NCBI GenBank assembly: GCA_040791665.1 | Contig: JBFNNX010000010.1 | Coordinates: forward strand, 124,001 to 188,000 | Length of the DNA: 64,000 nucleotides | Direction: 5' to 3' | Origin: Thiodiazotropha sp040791665 | Lineage (GTDB): Bacteria > Pseudomonadota > Gammaproteobacteria > Chromatiales > Chromatiaceae | The notes under the pieces: model-generated | The model's database searches: none | Told to the model about the DNA's origin: nothing | Seen by the model: only the letters and a program-made list of their open reading frames with translations | Made by a program: the position numbers and the translations under genes | Part shown: piece by piece, positions 27,684-35,798 of the stretch | Numbering within the stretch: the stretch's first letter is position 1 | Layout: each line of letters opens with the position of its first letter

Positions 27684-29536
27684 GGATTTCCCTCTAGCTC
27701 TTGCCCGGCGTCAGGCAATTCGATCGTAAAAACACTACCAACAGAAAATTCACTTTCAACTTTTATTGATCCCCCATATTTTTCAATGATGGCAAGACTG
27801 ATGGATAGTCCAAGGCCCGTCCCTTTTATATCGTCAGCACGACGACTGAAAAAAGGATCGAAAATATAAGGAAGGTCTTTAGCTTGGATGCCGGCGCCGG
27901 TATCGGAAAACTGGATAAAAATCTTTCTTCCATCAGTGAAAGTGGAAACTGTTAAAATCCCACCTTCAGGCATGGCGTGAAAGGCATTTTGTGCCAAGTT
28001 AAGCGCAACCATTCGAATTTCGCTATCAGATGCCAAGGTGCGTAGCAATTCATTGTTGTATCTCTCTTCAAGATTGATGTTGCATTGATCTGCCTGCCAT
28101 CTCAAGAGACTCAGTGTTTCATGTAGGGCGTTATTGACATCGACCAACTCTAGGCTTTCGGGGGGAGGTGAACCTAGTTTCAGCAGTTTGCCGGTGATCT
28201 CGATACAAGTGTTGATCTCGTCATCGACAAGTTCGAAATGCTGCATAATCGAGTCCGGACAGTTGTCATTTGCATCAACTGCGTTTTTTGTGGCATCCAG
28301 CGCCAATTTGACCGATGCGAGGGGATTATGGATCTCATGCGCAACACCGGTAGCCAACCGGCCCAATTCTGAGAGCTTTTGTTCCTGAGAATATTTTACC
28401 TCCTTGGCAAGATCACGGATCGATTCGACGATCAGGGTTCTCTCCTGCCTGCCTTGCTTTATATGCATGGGCGCTGCGAAAATTTCCACCTCAAATGTGG
28501 ATTGATCGGAACGATGGTGCTGATGTATCACCTTGACCGGCTGTTTGTTTTGCAGGATTTCATGAACCGGACAGCTGATCAGCGTGGGAGGGCAGGGTTT
28601 GGTTGTCTTGTGCGTGATTTTGTAGCAAGCTTCTCCAACTTCCGTGCTGTGCAACAGTTTGTGTTGTTCGCGATAGGCTTTGTTGGTTAATTGTATCTTG
28701 AACTCATCATCGATAATCCTGATGCCGTCTGGTATCGCATCAACAAGTGCCTGTAAAAACCCCCTCTGCTCTTCTAGTTCCAGTAGTTTATCCTGCAATC
28801 TCTCAGCCATTAAATCGAAGGTGTCGCCTAATCGCGATAGTTCATCCGATCCCAGCATAGAAACACGGGATTGCAGATTTCCCCGGGTCAGCTCTTCGCT
28901 TGCACTGGTCAAATGGTTAACCGGCCTGAGAATGTAGGCATGGATAAACCACCAGCCTCCAATCAGATTGAGGATGACGATAAGTGCGCCTGCTCCCATC
29001 AGCATCAGGGTGGTATTACGTACTCTGTTTCTGAGCGGTACGGCATCGTAGTCCACATAGAGAATGCCATTGATCGGATTTTGCTCAGCCGGACCGTGAC
29101 ACTCTTTGCATGGCGCTTTGTTATGCACCGGATTTATACTGCGCAAAACCTCTTGCCCCTTACCATTGTGTATGAGCCGGGTTGTGAGAGTTGTGGCGCG
29201 GTAGGGATTGGCCAATTGCTTGCCAAAATCACCCTCTCTACTGCTGAACCTGATTTCACCTGTCGGGTTGGTGATGAATACGGATACAATGTCTTGCTGC
29301 TCTCCCAGCTTTTTCACCATTTCGCTCAAACCCGGCAGATCTCGCTTTAACATGGCGTTTTCCAGCGAGGCTTGCAGCAGGTTGTTGACCTGGTTGGCTG
29401 TATGCGCTCGTTCCCCTTCCAGCTCCGACTGGTAGAGCGGTATATAGAGTAGGAGAAAGACCAGGGAGCTGATGGCGAGACCGGAAGTGGTACCTAGAAT
29501 GAATTTTCGATTCAGGCTGTTGGCTATCCAGTTCAT
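27680..29536 (-). CDS. Membrane histidine kinase with periplasmic CxxCH sensor domain
   Basis: A 618-residue sensor kinase. Membrane helices lie near 13-34 and 175-198, enclosing a periplasmic domain with one heme-attachment motif CKECH at 143-147. HAMP (about 199-250) and a PAS domain with several cysteines (about 255-375) follow. HisKA has phospho-acceptor His400 in GVAHEIHNPLAS, and an HATPase domain ends the protein. A covalently bound heme c suggests redox or ligand-gas sensing. The start ATG 29536 lies back-to-back with a secreted-protein gene controlled by sigma-54. The heme is inferred from the motif only. Confidence 0.93.
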   Translation of the reverse strand: MNWIANSLNRKFILGTTSGLAISSLVFLLLYIPLYQSELEGERAHTANQVNNLLQASLENAMLKRDLPGLSEMVKKLGEQQDIVSVFITNPTGEIRFSSREGDFGKQLANPYRATTLTTRLIHNGKGQEVLRSINPVHNKAPCKECHGPAEQNPINGILYVDYDAVPLRNRVRNTTLMLMGAGALIVILNLIGGWWFIHAYILRPVNHLTSASEELTRGNLQSRVSMLGSDELSRLGDTFDLMAERLQDKLLELEEQRGFLQALVDAIPDGIRIIDDEFKIQLTNKAYREQHKLLHSTEVGEACYKITHKTTKPCPPTLISCPVHEILQNKQPVKVIHQHHRSDQSTFEVEIFAAPMHIKQGRQERTLIVESIRDLAKEVKYSQEQKLSELGRLATGVAHEIHNPLASVKLALDATKNAVDANDNCPDSIMQHFELVDDEINTCIEITGKLLKLGSPPPESLELVDVNNALHETLSLLRWQADQCNINLEERYNNELLRTLASDSEIRMVALNLAQNAFHAMPEGGILTVSTFTDGRKIFIQFSDTGAGIQAKDLPYIFDPFFSRRADDIKGTGLGLSISLAIIEKYGGSIKVESEFSVGSVFTIELPDAGQELEGNP

Positions 29537-29603
29537 CGCTTATGACGGCTCAGATTTTCAGTGTCAGCTGCCTTGATTGTAATGCCAATAAAAGCTGTTT
29601 TTT

Positions 29604-29618
29604 CTGACATTTTGTCAG
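29604..29618. promoter_or_regulatory. Putative enhancer site for the NtrC-class regulator (site 1)
   Basis: CTGACA-TTT-TGTCAG is a perfect 15-bp inverted repeat, about 57 bp upstream of the -24 element at 29674. A near-identical palindrome at 30740-30754 precedes the second sigma-54 promoter. It also lies in the kinase gene's upstream region, so autoregulation is possible. Confidence 0.65.
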
Positions 29619-29673
29619 GTCGGGGGCTGGGAATCGACCATTTTTTCGGATGTATGCTCTACACGACCACTCT

Positions 29674-29688
29674 TGGCGCATGTTTTGC
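29674..29688 (+). promoter_or_regulatory. Sigma-54 (-24/-12) promoter 1
   Basis: TGGCGCA-TGTT-TTGC matches the sigma-54 consensus TGGCACG-N4-TTGC with the GG and GC pairs at the correct 10-bp spacing. It ends 49 bp before the GTG start of the secreted protein at 29738. Confidence 0.8.
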
Positions 29689-29737
29689 TCGTTATTCCGG
29701 GATTCATTGGATCTTACAAAGTGGAGGAGTCCCGAAA

Positions 29738-30496
29738 GTGAAAAAAAACAGAGACAGTCGTTATCGTTGCATCAGCATTCATCTGTTGTGGCTTACGCTA
29801 TCAATACCCATTGCAGGCTTGGCAGAACAGGGAGTTACCCTCTCTCAGTCACTGCGTGAGTCTCTGCTTCTTCAAGGGTGGCAAGAGTACATGGCTGCGG
29901 ATGGCAGTGTTATCTATCGTCAACCTGTAAAAGAGCCGGTAACTGACAATCAGTCACCTGAGGCTGAATTGCCAAATATCAGACAATTTGGCAATGCGCT
30001 GCAGCAGCGCGGATGGCAGGTTGAATGGGACAGCGAGGGCACATTGATTCTGCGCCCGGGCGATACGGGTGATGCGCCGGCACAACCGGTGACTCCTACT
30101 GTGGAGAGTGGCTCCGTGACGCTGCCGGCTAATCTAACAGGATTCGATTATTGGCATATAGAAAGGGACGAGAGCGGGGCGCTGCTATTTCATCCAGTGG
30201 AGTTGCCGTCCGCAAACCCGTCAAAGATGGCAGAAGCATCGGATAAAATGGCTGAGTGCCGTATTGACTACTTTCAACTTGACCCTGGTGTACTGCCTCT
30301 TGACGATTGGTCGGAGGTACATGAACTCACAAAGCGATGGATAGACACCACCCGGGAATCTGGCCTGCAGGTAGGCAGGATTCGCAGGATTAATCGCGTC
30401 TATCTGGTTAGTGTGGTTGGTGATATAGAGCCCTATCGCTTGAAGTATCAGCTGGCAATTCGCATATCGGATGGTGGTGTCATACGTATCTTTTAG
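29738..30496 (+). CDS. Secreted protein with three aromatic-G-P motif repeats
   Basis: A 252-residue exported protein of no recognised family. GTG 29738 is preferred because GGAGGAG lies 8 bp upstream; it begins with a positively charged signal peptide (about 1-30). Three repeats follow: GWQEYMAADGSVIYRQP (47-63), GWQVEWDSEGTLILRP (92-107) and YWHIERDESGALLFHP (138-153), each an aromatic start, a Gly, a hydrophobic run and Pro. The C-terminal third has a compact SPOR- or ACT-like alternating strand/helix look (RIDYFQLDPG...VYLVSVVGD). It is transcribed from the sigma-54 promoter at 29674 and divergent from the sensor kinase. The same short motif recurs in the next two secreted proteins. Confidence 0.78.
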   Translation: MKKNRDSRYRCISIHLLWLTLSIPIAGLAEQGVTLSQSLRESLLLQGWQEYMAADGSVIYRQPVKEPVTDNQSPEAELPNIRQFGNALQQRGWQVEWDSEGTLILRPGDTGDAPAQPVTPTVESGSVTLPANLTGFDYWHIERDESGALLFHPVELPSANPSKMAEASDKMAECRIDYFQLDPGVLPLDDWSEVHELTKRWIDTTRESGLQVGRIRRINRVYLVSVVGDIEPYRLKYQLAIRISDGGVIRIF

Positions 30497-30739
30497 TTGA
30501 CCGTTTGGGCCAGGCTTAAAGGTGGAGGTCTCTATTGACCTCCACTCTGTCAATATGGCGGATGAGTTCTTTACCTATCCCTTGTATGACGAAATGTCAG
30601 TCAAGCGTGATTACATGAACTGCTGCGGCAGTCAGTTGAATATCCTTTCTAACCGAATGATAAATATAATTTAAATTCTGTACTCGAAAAAATCCTACAA
30701 CTTCATCTTTAGTACGGACTCGCATCAGCAGCGCTCAGC

Positions 30740-30754
30740 CTGACAGATCGTCAG
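30740..30754. promoter_or_regulatory. Putative enhancer site for the NtrC-class regulator (site 2)
   Basis: CTGACA-GAT-CGTCAG differs from site 1 (29604-29618) at one arm base and the central three. It lies about 90 bp upstream of the -24 element at 30843, the usual distance for an enhancer-binding protein. Confidence 0.65.
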
Positions 30755-30842
30755 ACAATCTTTTATTCACTTCAGCATACATATTAGGATTTCGGATAAA
30801 AAATCATTGTAAAACAAGGGAAAAGAGGCAGAAACAACATAA

Positions 30843-30857
30843 TGGCACAGCTGTTGC
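30843..30857 (+). promoter_or_regulatory. Sigma-54 (-24/-12) promoter 2
   Basis: TGGCACA-GCTG-TTGC matches the sigma-54 consensus at every strongly conserved position, with correct spacing. It lies 58 bp upstream of the ATG at 30916 and probably drives that gene and the Met-rich repeat gene after it, up to the terminator at 32318. Confidence 0.85.
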
Positions 30858-30915
30858 CTGCATAGACATGCCAGCCCGTACTGATACTAAAAGATAAATC
30901 GAGGAGGGTGTTGGA

Positions 30916-31200
30916 ATGCGGTTGTTTCTGCTTGTCGGCTGTAGTGTGTTGATGCTGCTGTCGTCACATCTCATGGCTGACTATCCCATAGCTGGGGTTG
31001 AGCCTTCCAAACGGCCTGTTGATGCGCCTGCCATTGAATGGGTAATGCGAGACAAGGTCTGGTATCAATCTGCCTTGACTGGTGTGCAACAACCCTATCC
31101 CAAAAGTCTCTACTTCCTTGACAACCAAGGGAATTGGTACACGCCTTTCAATCGGCCCGGCATGAAGGGTAGATACGATATTCGAAAATGGCATCAGTAG
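30916..31200 (+). CDS. Small secreted protein with aromatic-G-P motif
   Basis: A 94-residue exported protein. The signal peptide runs to about residue 21 (MRLFLLVGCSVLMLLSSHLMA). The mature part is rich in Trp, Tyr and Pro and ends LYFLDNQGNWYTPFNRPGMKGRYDIRKWHQ. Within it, YFLDNQGNWYTP fits the aromatic...G...P pattern of the neighbouring secreted proteins. GAGGAGG lies upstream of the ATG. It follows sigma-54 promoter 2 and precedes the Met-rich repeat gene by 105 bp. No family was recognised. Confidence 0.78.
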   Translation: MRLFLLVGCSVLMLLSSHLMADYPIAGVEPSKRPVDAPAIEWVMRDKVWYQSALTGVQQPYPKSLYFLDNQGNWYTPFNRPGMKGRYDIRKWHQ

Positions 31201-31305
31201 TGTTGGCATAAATAGGGGGTCAGGATCATCTGCCGGTTCAGGCGGATGGCCGGTTAACGGTCCCGAGTTGGGAGAAGATATTTACTACAACGTGAGGCAA
31301 AAATT

Positions 31306-32271
31306 ATGAAAAAGTTTCGAATGCCAATTTTGAAAGGAGTGATCAAAGCTATGGGGATGGCAGTAGCACTAGCTGTCGCTCCATTGGCGTCCGCCGGCAT
31401 GTATGGCATGTCAGGAATGGATGGTATGTCTGGCATGGGCGGTATGTCCGGCATGGGCGGTATGAGCGGTATGTCCGGCATGGGTGGTATGTCCGGCATG
31501 GGCGGTATGTCCGGCATGGGCGGCATGAGCGGTATGTCCGGCATGGGCGGCATGAGCGGTATGTCCGGCATGGGTGGTATGTCCGGCATGGGCGGCATGA
31601 GCGGTATGTCCGGCATGGGTGGTATGTCCGGCTACTTCAAGATCACCCCGCAAGGACAGATCTTCTTCTATCCGGCTAGTGGTATGGGCGGCATGAGCGG
31701 TATGTCCGGTATGGGCGGCATGTCCGGCATGAGCGGCATGGGCGGTATGTCCGGTATGGGCGGTATGTCCGGTATGGGCGGTATGTCCGGTATGGGCGGT
31801 ATGTCCGGCATGAGCGGCATGGGCGGTATGTCCGGTATGGGCGGTATGTCCGGTATGGGCGGCCAGTGGGTTTGGGTGCCTAGTGGAATGTCTGGAATGA
31901 GCGGCATGGGCGGCATGTCCGGCATGGGTGGTATGTCCGGCATGGGTGGTATGTCCGGCATGGGCGGTATGTCCGGCATGTCCGGTATGGGCGGTATGTC
32001 CGGTATGGGCGGTATGTCCGGCATGTCCGGTATGGGCGGTATGTCCGGTATGGGCGGTATGTCCGGCATGTCCGGCTACTTCAAGATCACCCCGCAAGGA
32101 CAGATCTTCTTCTATCCGGCTAGTGGTATGAGCGGCATGTCCGGCATGGGTGGTATGTCCGGCATGGGCGGTATGTCCGGCATGGGCGGTATGTCCGGCA
32201 TGGGCGGTATGTCCGGCATGGGCGGTATGTCCGGCATGGGCGGTATGTCCGGTATGAGTGGCTGGCGTTAA
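31306..32271 (+). CDS. Secreted Gly/Met/Ser-repeat protein
   Basis: A 321-residue exported protein. A signal peptide ending in ALASAG-like sequence (about residue 30) is followed by near-uninterrupted GMSGMG/GMGGMS repeats, so about half of the repeat residues are Gly and a third Met. Three non-repeat linkers interrupt it: YFKITPQGQIFFYPAS at 110-125 and 258-273, identical at DNA level, and GQWVWVPSG at about 186-194. These linkers echo the aromatic-G-hydrophobic-P motif of the other sigma-54-linked secreted proteins. The chain ends GMSGWR. GTGAGGC lies upstream of the ATG. Possible roles are a structural coat, for example around elemental sulfur or selenium, or a Met-based Cu(I)/Ag(I) binder; neither is shown. 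Confidence 0.85.
   Translation: MKKFRMPILKGVIKAMGMAVALAVAPLASAGMYGMSGMDGMSGMGGMSGMGGMSGMSGMGGMSGMGGMSGMGGMSGMSGMGGMSGMSGMGGMSGMGGMSGMSGMGGMSGYFKITPQGQIFFYPASGMGGMSGMSGMGGMSGMSGMGGMSGMGGMSGMGGMSGMGGMSGMSGMGGMSGMGGMSGMGGQWVWVPSGMSGMSGMGGMSGMGGMSGMGGMSGMGGMSGMSGMGGMSGMGGMSGMSGMGGMSGMGGMSGMSGYFKITPQGQIFFYPASGMSGMSGMGGMSGMGGMSGMGGMSGMGGMSGMGGMSGMGGMSGMSGWR
31630..32130 (+). repeat. Internal DNA duplication within the Gly/Met repeat gene
   Basis: The stretch encoding GYFKITPQGQIFFYPASGM occurs twice, at 31630-31686 and 32074-32130, with no base difference seen over 57 bases. Both copies are embedded in hexamer- and nonamer-like ATGTCCGGC/ATGGGCGGT repeats. This indicates recent duplication or slippage; copy number may vary between strains. 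Confidence 0.8.
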
Positions 32272-32317
32272 TCGACTCGGCCCGCTTGCGAAAAGGATTT
32301 AATTCAAGGACGTCATG

Positions 32318-32343
32318 GGGCGCAGGGAAGCGCCCTCTTCATT
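32318..32343 (+). terminator. Candidate intrinsic terminator
   Basis: The hairpin GGGCGC-AGGGAA-GCGCCC (32318-32335) is followed by the modest pyrimidine-rich tail TCTTCATT. It sits 46 bp after the repeat-protein stop and 55 bp before the five-heme cytochrome gene, so it would separate the sigma-54 unit from the molybdoenzyme operon. The T-run is weak; it may attenuate, not stop. Confidence 0.55.
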
Positions 32344-32397
32344 AGACTAATTCCCATATTGAATCTATATCTGATTGCTTCAGATGAGGGAGATGAA

Positions 32398-33192
32398 ATG
32401 ACTTTGGGTATCAGGCTCCTTACTCCGTTGCTACTGTCGATGATGCTCTTCACCATCGGTCAAGTTTTCGCCCGTGATATTACAGTCAATGACTATGATC
32501 GAGCTAGTTGGCATCCTATCCATACCAAGCCGGATATTGATAATGCAGTCGATGAGCAGTGCCTCAATTGCCATCAGGAGATACTCAGTAGAAAGGTGCT
32601 GTTTCAGTCACCTGCCGGCGTTAAAGCCTCCAATGTATTGGCCTGGTATCAGACCTTATCGACCTATGAGGGTGAACAGGATACCTTTCATCGTCGTCAT
32701 CTGGTGACGCCCCTGGCCCAGGAATTGATGGACTTAAAATGCAACACCTGCCATCAGGGAAACGACTTAAGGGAAGAGGCGACGATACCTCCAGACCATT
32801 CGAAGCGGGAAAAGACCCTGCGTAAGTCAGTGAATCCCGAGATTTGTCTGATGTGCCATGGGGCTAACCCATATAAGTTGATGGGCTTGCCGAAACCTTG
32901 GCCGGAATCGAGAGCACTCTTTCAAAACGACTGCTTGCTCTGTCATGCCAATATCCGCACCAATCGGCACCAGGTCAATTTTTTGAAAGCGGACGCCATA
33001 GAGGCAGCTGCCAAGAAGGATCCGGACGTATGTTATGGCTGTCATGGAGGGCGGCAGTGGTACCGGATTCCCTATCCCTATCCCAGACACGCCTGGAAAG
33101 GCATGTCCAGCACAACCCCCGACTGGGCCAAAGATAGACCAACCGAATCGGAACCAAGGTTCCGCATCAAGATCCAGCAGGCTGTGAAATAG
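32398..33192 (+). CDS. Periplasmic five-heme cytochrome c
   Basis: A 264-residue exported cytochrome with signal peptide to about residue 25 and no other membrane segment. Five CxxCH heme sites are at 55-59, 115-119, 150-154, 179-183 and 212-216, with additional His residues for axial ligation. ATG 32398 is preceded by AGGGAG; an upstream in-frame TTG is not. It lies 24 bp before the molybdoenzyme gene and is the likely electron-transfer partner in place of a membrane anchor subunit. It is not clearly a NapC/NrfH type, since the N-terminal helix looks cleavable. Confidence 0.9.
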   Translation: MTLGIRLLTPLLLSMMLFTIGQVFARDITVNDYDRASWHPIHTKPDIDNAVDEQCLNCHQEILSRKVLFQSPAGVKASNVLAWYQTLSTYEGEQDTFHRRHLVTPLAQELMDLKCNTCHQGNDLREEATIPPDHSKREKTLRKSVNPEICLMCHGANPYKLMGLPKPWPESRALFQNDCLLCHANIRTNRHQVNFLKADAIEAAAKKDPDVCYGCHGGRQWYRIPYPYPRHAWKGMSSTTPDWAKDRPTESEPRFRIKIQQAVK

Positions 33193-33216
33193 TCAATTGC
33201 CGACAACGAGGTACGG

Positions 33217-35781
33217 ATGAGTATCGATAACTTAAAAGAGAGACTATATGAGCGTTTGAATCTTACCAGGCGTTCATTCCTGAAGTCTGCTGCGGCAGGC
33301 AGCGCGACTTTGGCTGCCGGAGGCTTGGTGGAATTGAAGACCGCCAAAGAGGCCAAGGCGTTTGCCTACGAACCCTATCCGACCGACGATCAACTCGAGA
33401 CGGTGGTGACCAGTTGCGCTCATAACTGCGGTTCGCGCCATATGCTGGTTGCACATAAATGGAAGGATGTCATCGTGCGCTTGTCGACGGACGATGGGCG
33501 TTATCAGCGTGGCGGCTATTTCGGTAAGGACAACAATGACGAGCCGCAACTGAGGGCCTGCCTCCGGGGACGTTCATATCGTCAACGCCTCTATTCGGCG
33601 GAACGCCTGCTCTATCCGATGATGCGTGTGGGTGAGCGGGGAGAAGGAAAATTCAAGCGCATCTCATGGGACGAAGCCCTCGATTTTGTGGCCAATAAGA
33701 TGGTTCACCTCAAAAACACCTATGGCCCCACAGCCCTGGTGGATCAGAGTTATGCCGGCGCTTCATATGGGGTGTTACACAAATCTGACCAGATCGAGGG
33801 CTTGTTGGGCCGCTTCCTCGGAATGTTTGGTTGCCGAACCAGCTCCTGGTCCGTGCCTTCCTATCAAGGTACCACCTTCAGCTCACGCATGACCTTCGGT
33901 ACGATAGAGGACGGCAATGAAGACGATGCGTTTGCCCATTCCAAATTAATGATCATGTGGGGTTGGAATCCCGCCTACACCTTCCACGGCGGTAATACCT
34001 TCATGTATATGCGAATGGCCAAGCAGCGCGGATGTAAGTTTGTGCTGGTCGATCCGCAGTATACCGACTCTGCTGCAGCCTACGATGCCTGGTGGATACC
34101 CATCCGTCCCAATACCGATGCGGCCATGATGGCGGGTATGGCGCACTACATCTTTACCAAAAACCTGCACGATCAAGCCTTCATCGATCAATTCTGTCAA
34201 GGTATGGACGCGGGGACCATGCCGGAGTGGGCCAAGGATAAAGAGAATTTCAAAGATTATATCCTGGGCAAATATGATGGTGAGCCAAAAACGCCGGAGT
34301 GGGCGTCCAAGATCTGCGGCGTACCGGCCAAGGATATTATCAAGTTGGCGGATATGTACGCCAGGACGAAACCCGCGGCGCTGAAGGCGTCATGGGCACC
34401 GGGCAGAAACGCCTACGGTGAACAGTATAACCGTATGGCGGCAGCCCTGCAGGCGATGACCGGCAATATCGGCAACCTTGGTGGTTGTGCTGAAGGTGTC
34501 GGCAAGGCCTGGCACGCGGAAGCGGTGGCCTATCCCTATGATCAGTATTCCAACACCTGGTTTCAGTCCATTAAGTCGGATCGTTGGGCGCACTGCGTAC
34601 TCAACTACCCCAATGTAAAACGCGAGGAGATAGGCCTTTGGCCGCGGGATGACAATACCGACGGGCAGATACCCAATATCAAGGGGATCTTTTGGCAGGG
34701 ATCCGATTGGTTCAATCAACTCACTAATATCAATAAAGAGATTGAGGCGATCAACAAGCTGGAGCTTGTGGTCTGCATGGATTCGACCATTACACCATCC
34801 GGGCTCTATGCCGATATTCTGCTGCCCATTGCGACCCACTTCGAACGGCACGATGTGGCGTTGCCTTGGTACAAAGGCCATTACTATATACACCGCCCTA
34901 AAGTCATCGAGCCGATGGGAGAGTCGAAGACCGATTTCCAGGTCTTCACCGAACTGGCCTATCGAATCGGCGGCGATGTTTTCGGTCAGGCCTTCAATCC
35001 AAAGGCGAACCGAGATTATTTCCATGTCAATGACATTGTGGACGAGGCCTACCTGAAAGAGTGGTGGGAGCAAAAGGTCATGCATCATCAGCATGTGGAT
35101 ATGTCATGGGAAGAGTTCAAGCAGAGAGGCGTCTACAAGTTTACATTCGACCAACCACACGTAGCGTTCAGGGATCAAATAGAGAACGGCACACCGTTCC
35201 AGACACCCTCCGGCAAGATCGAAATCCTCGCCACACAATTGGCGCAGATCACCGATTGGAAACGGACCATGTACGGTTATGAAATCCCCTATATACCAAA
35301 ATGGGTAGAGCCCTGGGAATCATTGAACAGTCCCAAAACCGCAAAATATCCGTTTCACTTGGTATCACCCCATCCGAGGTGGCGAACTCATTCCATATTC
35401 AACAACTGCAGTTGGCTACGCGAGACCTACGAACAGGAAGTGACCGTTAACGCCTCTGACGCGAAAAAGCTCGGCATCAAGACCGGCGACACCGTAGAGA
35501 TTTGGAATGAACGTGGAAGGGTGGTGGTGCCGGTCTACGTGACGGAGCGCTGCATGCCTGGGGTTGCTGTACTGCATGAAGGGGTATGGATTGACCTGGA
35601 TGAAAATGGCGTTGACAGGGCAGGTAATCCGGACATGCTGACGTTGGATGAGCCTAGCCCGGCGGGGGCATTCGCCTACAACACCGTGTTGTGCGATATC
35701 AAAAAGACGGATCTTGAACATCGACCTGGTTGGGACAAGCTGGCAACTTCTCGTGCCCATGTTTTTAGGCGTGACCTTTAA
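33217..35781 (+). CDS. Tat-exported DMSO reductase-family molybdoenzyme, catalytic subunit
   Basis: An 854-residue molybdopterin oxidoreductase close to DmsA by eye. The Tat signal RRSFLK is at 18-23. The N-terminal Fe-S motif reads C67-x3-C71-x3-H75...C115, where DmsA has a third Cys instead of His75. QLRACLRGRSYRQR and GEGKFKRISWDEAL follow. Ser215 in SVPSYQG aligns by spacing with the Mo-ligand Ser of DmsA (GDYSS). Later DmsA-like blocks include IDQFCQGMD, KTPEWASKICGVPA and the C-terminal molybdopterin domain (PGVAVLHEGVWIDLD). The substrate could be DMSO, another S-, N- or Se-oxide, or it might oxidise; this cannot be decided here. Confidence 0.93.
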   Translation: MSIDNLKERLYERLNLTRRSFLKSAAAGSATLAAGGLVELKTAKEAKAFAYEPYPTDDQLETVVTSCAHNCGSRHMLVAHKWKDVIVRLSTDDGRYQRGGYFGKDNNDEPQLRACLRGRSYRQRLYSAERLLYPMMRVGERGEGKFKRISWDEALDFVANKMVHLKNTYGPTALVDQSYAGASYGVLHKSDQIEGLLGRFLGMFGCRTSSWSVPSYQGTTFSSRMTFGTIEDGNEDDAFAHSKLMIMWGWNPAYTFHGGNTFMYMRMAKQRGCKFVLVDPQYTDSAAAYDAWWIPIRPNTDAAMMAGMAHYIFTKNLHDQAFIDQFCQGMDAGTMPEWAKDKENFKDYILGKYDGEPKTPEWASKICGVPAKDIIKLADMYARTKPAALKASWAPGRNAYGEQYNRMAAALQAMTGNIGNLGGCAEGVGKAWHAEAVAYPYDQYSNTWFQSIKSDRWAHCVLNYPNVKREEIGLWPRDDNTDGQIPNIKGIFWQGSDWFNQLTNINKEIEAINKLELVVCMDSTITPSGLYADILLPIATHFERHDVALPWYKGHYYIHRPKVIEPMGESKTDFQVFTELAYRIGGDVFGQAFNPKANRDYFHVNDIVDEAYLKEWWEQKVMHHQHVDMSWEEFKQRGVYKFTFDQPHVAFRDQIENGTPFQTPSGKIEILATQLAQITDWKRTMYGYEIPYIPKWVEPWESLNSPKTAKYPFHLVSPHPRWRTHSIFNNCSWLRETYEQEVTVNASDAKKLGIKTGDTVEIWNERGRVVVPVYVTERCMPGVAVLHEGVWIDLDENGVDRAGNPDMLTLDEPSPAGAFAYNTVLCDIKKTDLEHRPGWDKLATSRAHVFRRDL

Positions 35782-35798
35782 TCTTGGAGGAGAGACTT

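Larger units (their letters stand above)
30497..30915. other. Regulatory intergenic region with two palindromes and a sigma-54 promoter
   Basis: These 419 bp hold no gene. They carry a half-matching palindrome at 30586-30600 (ATGACGAAATGTCAG), the enhancer-like palindrome at 30740-30754 and the sigma-54 promoter at 30843-30857, in that order towards the gene at 30916. Confidence 0.6.

Noticed and set aside
31254..32131. Long open frames opposite to and overlapping the Gly/Met repeat gene (His/Ala- and Pro/Ile-rich)
   Set aside because: These are complements and frame shifts of the same short repeats, which lack stop codons; they have no ribosome-binding site, and the plus-strand frame alone has a signal peptide and meaningful linkers.
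31306..32271. CRISPR or tandem-repeat array reading of the repeat region
   Set aside because: Repeats are in-frame hexamer-like codons of one exported protein, without unique spacers of constant length.
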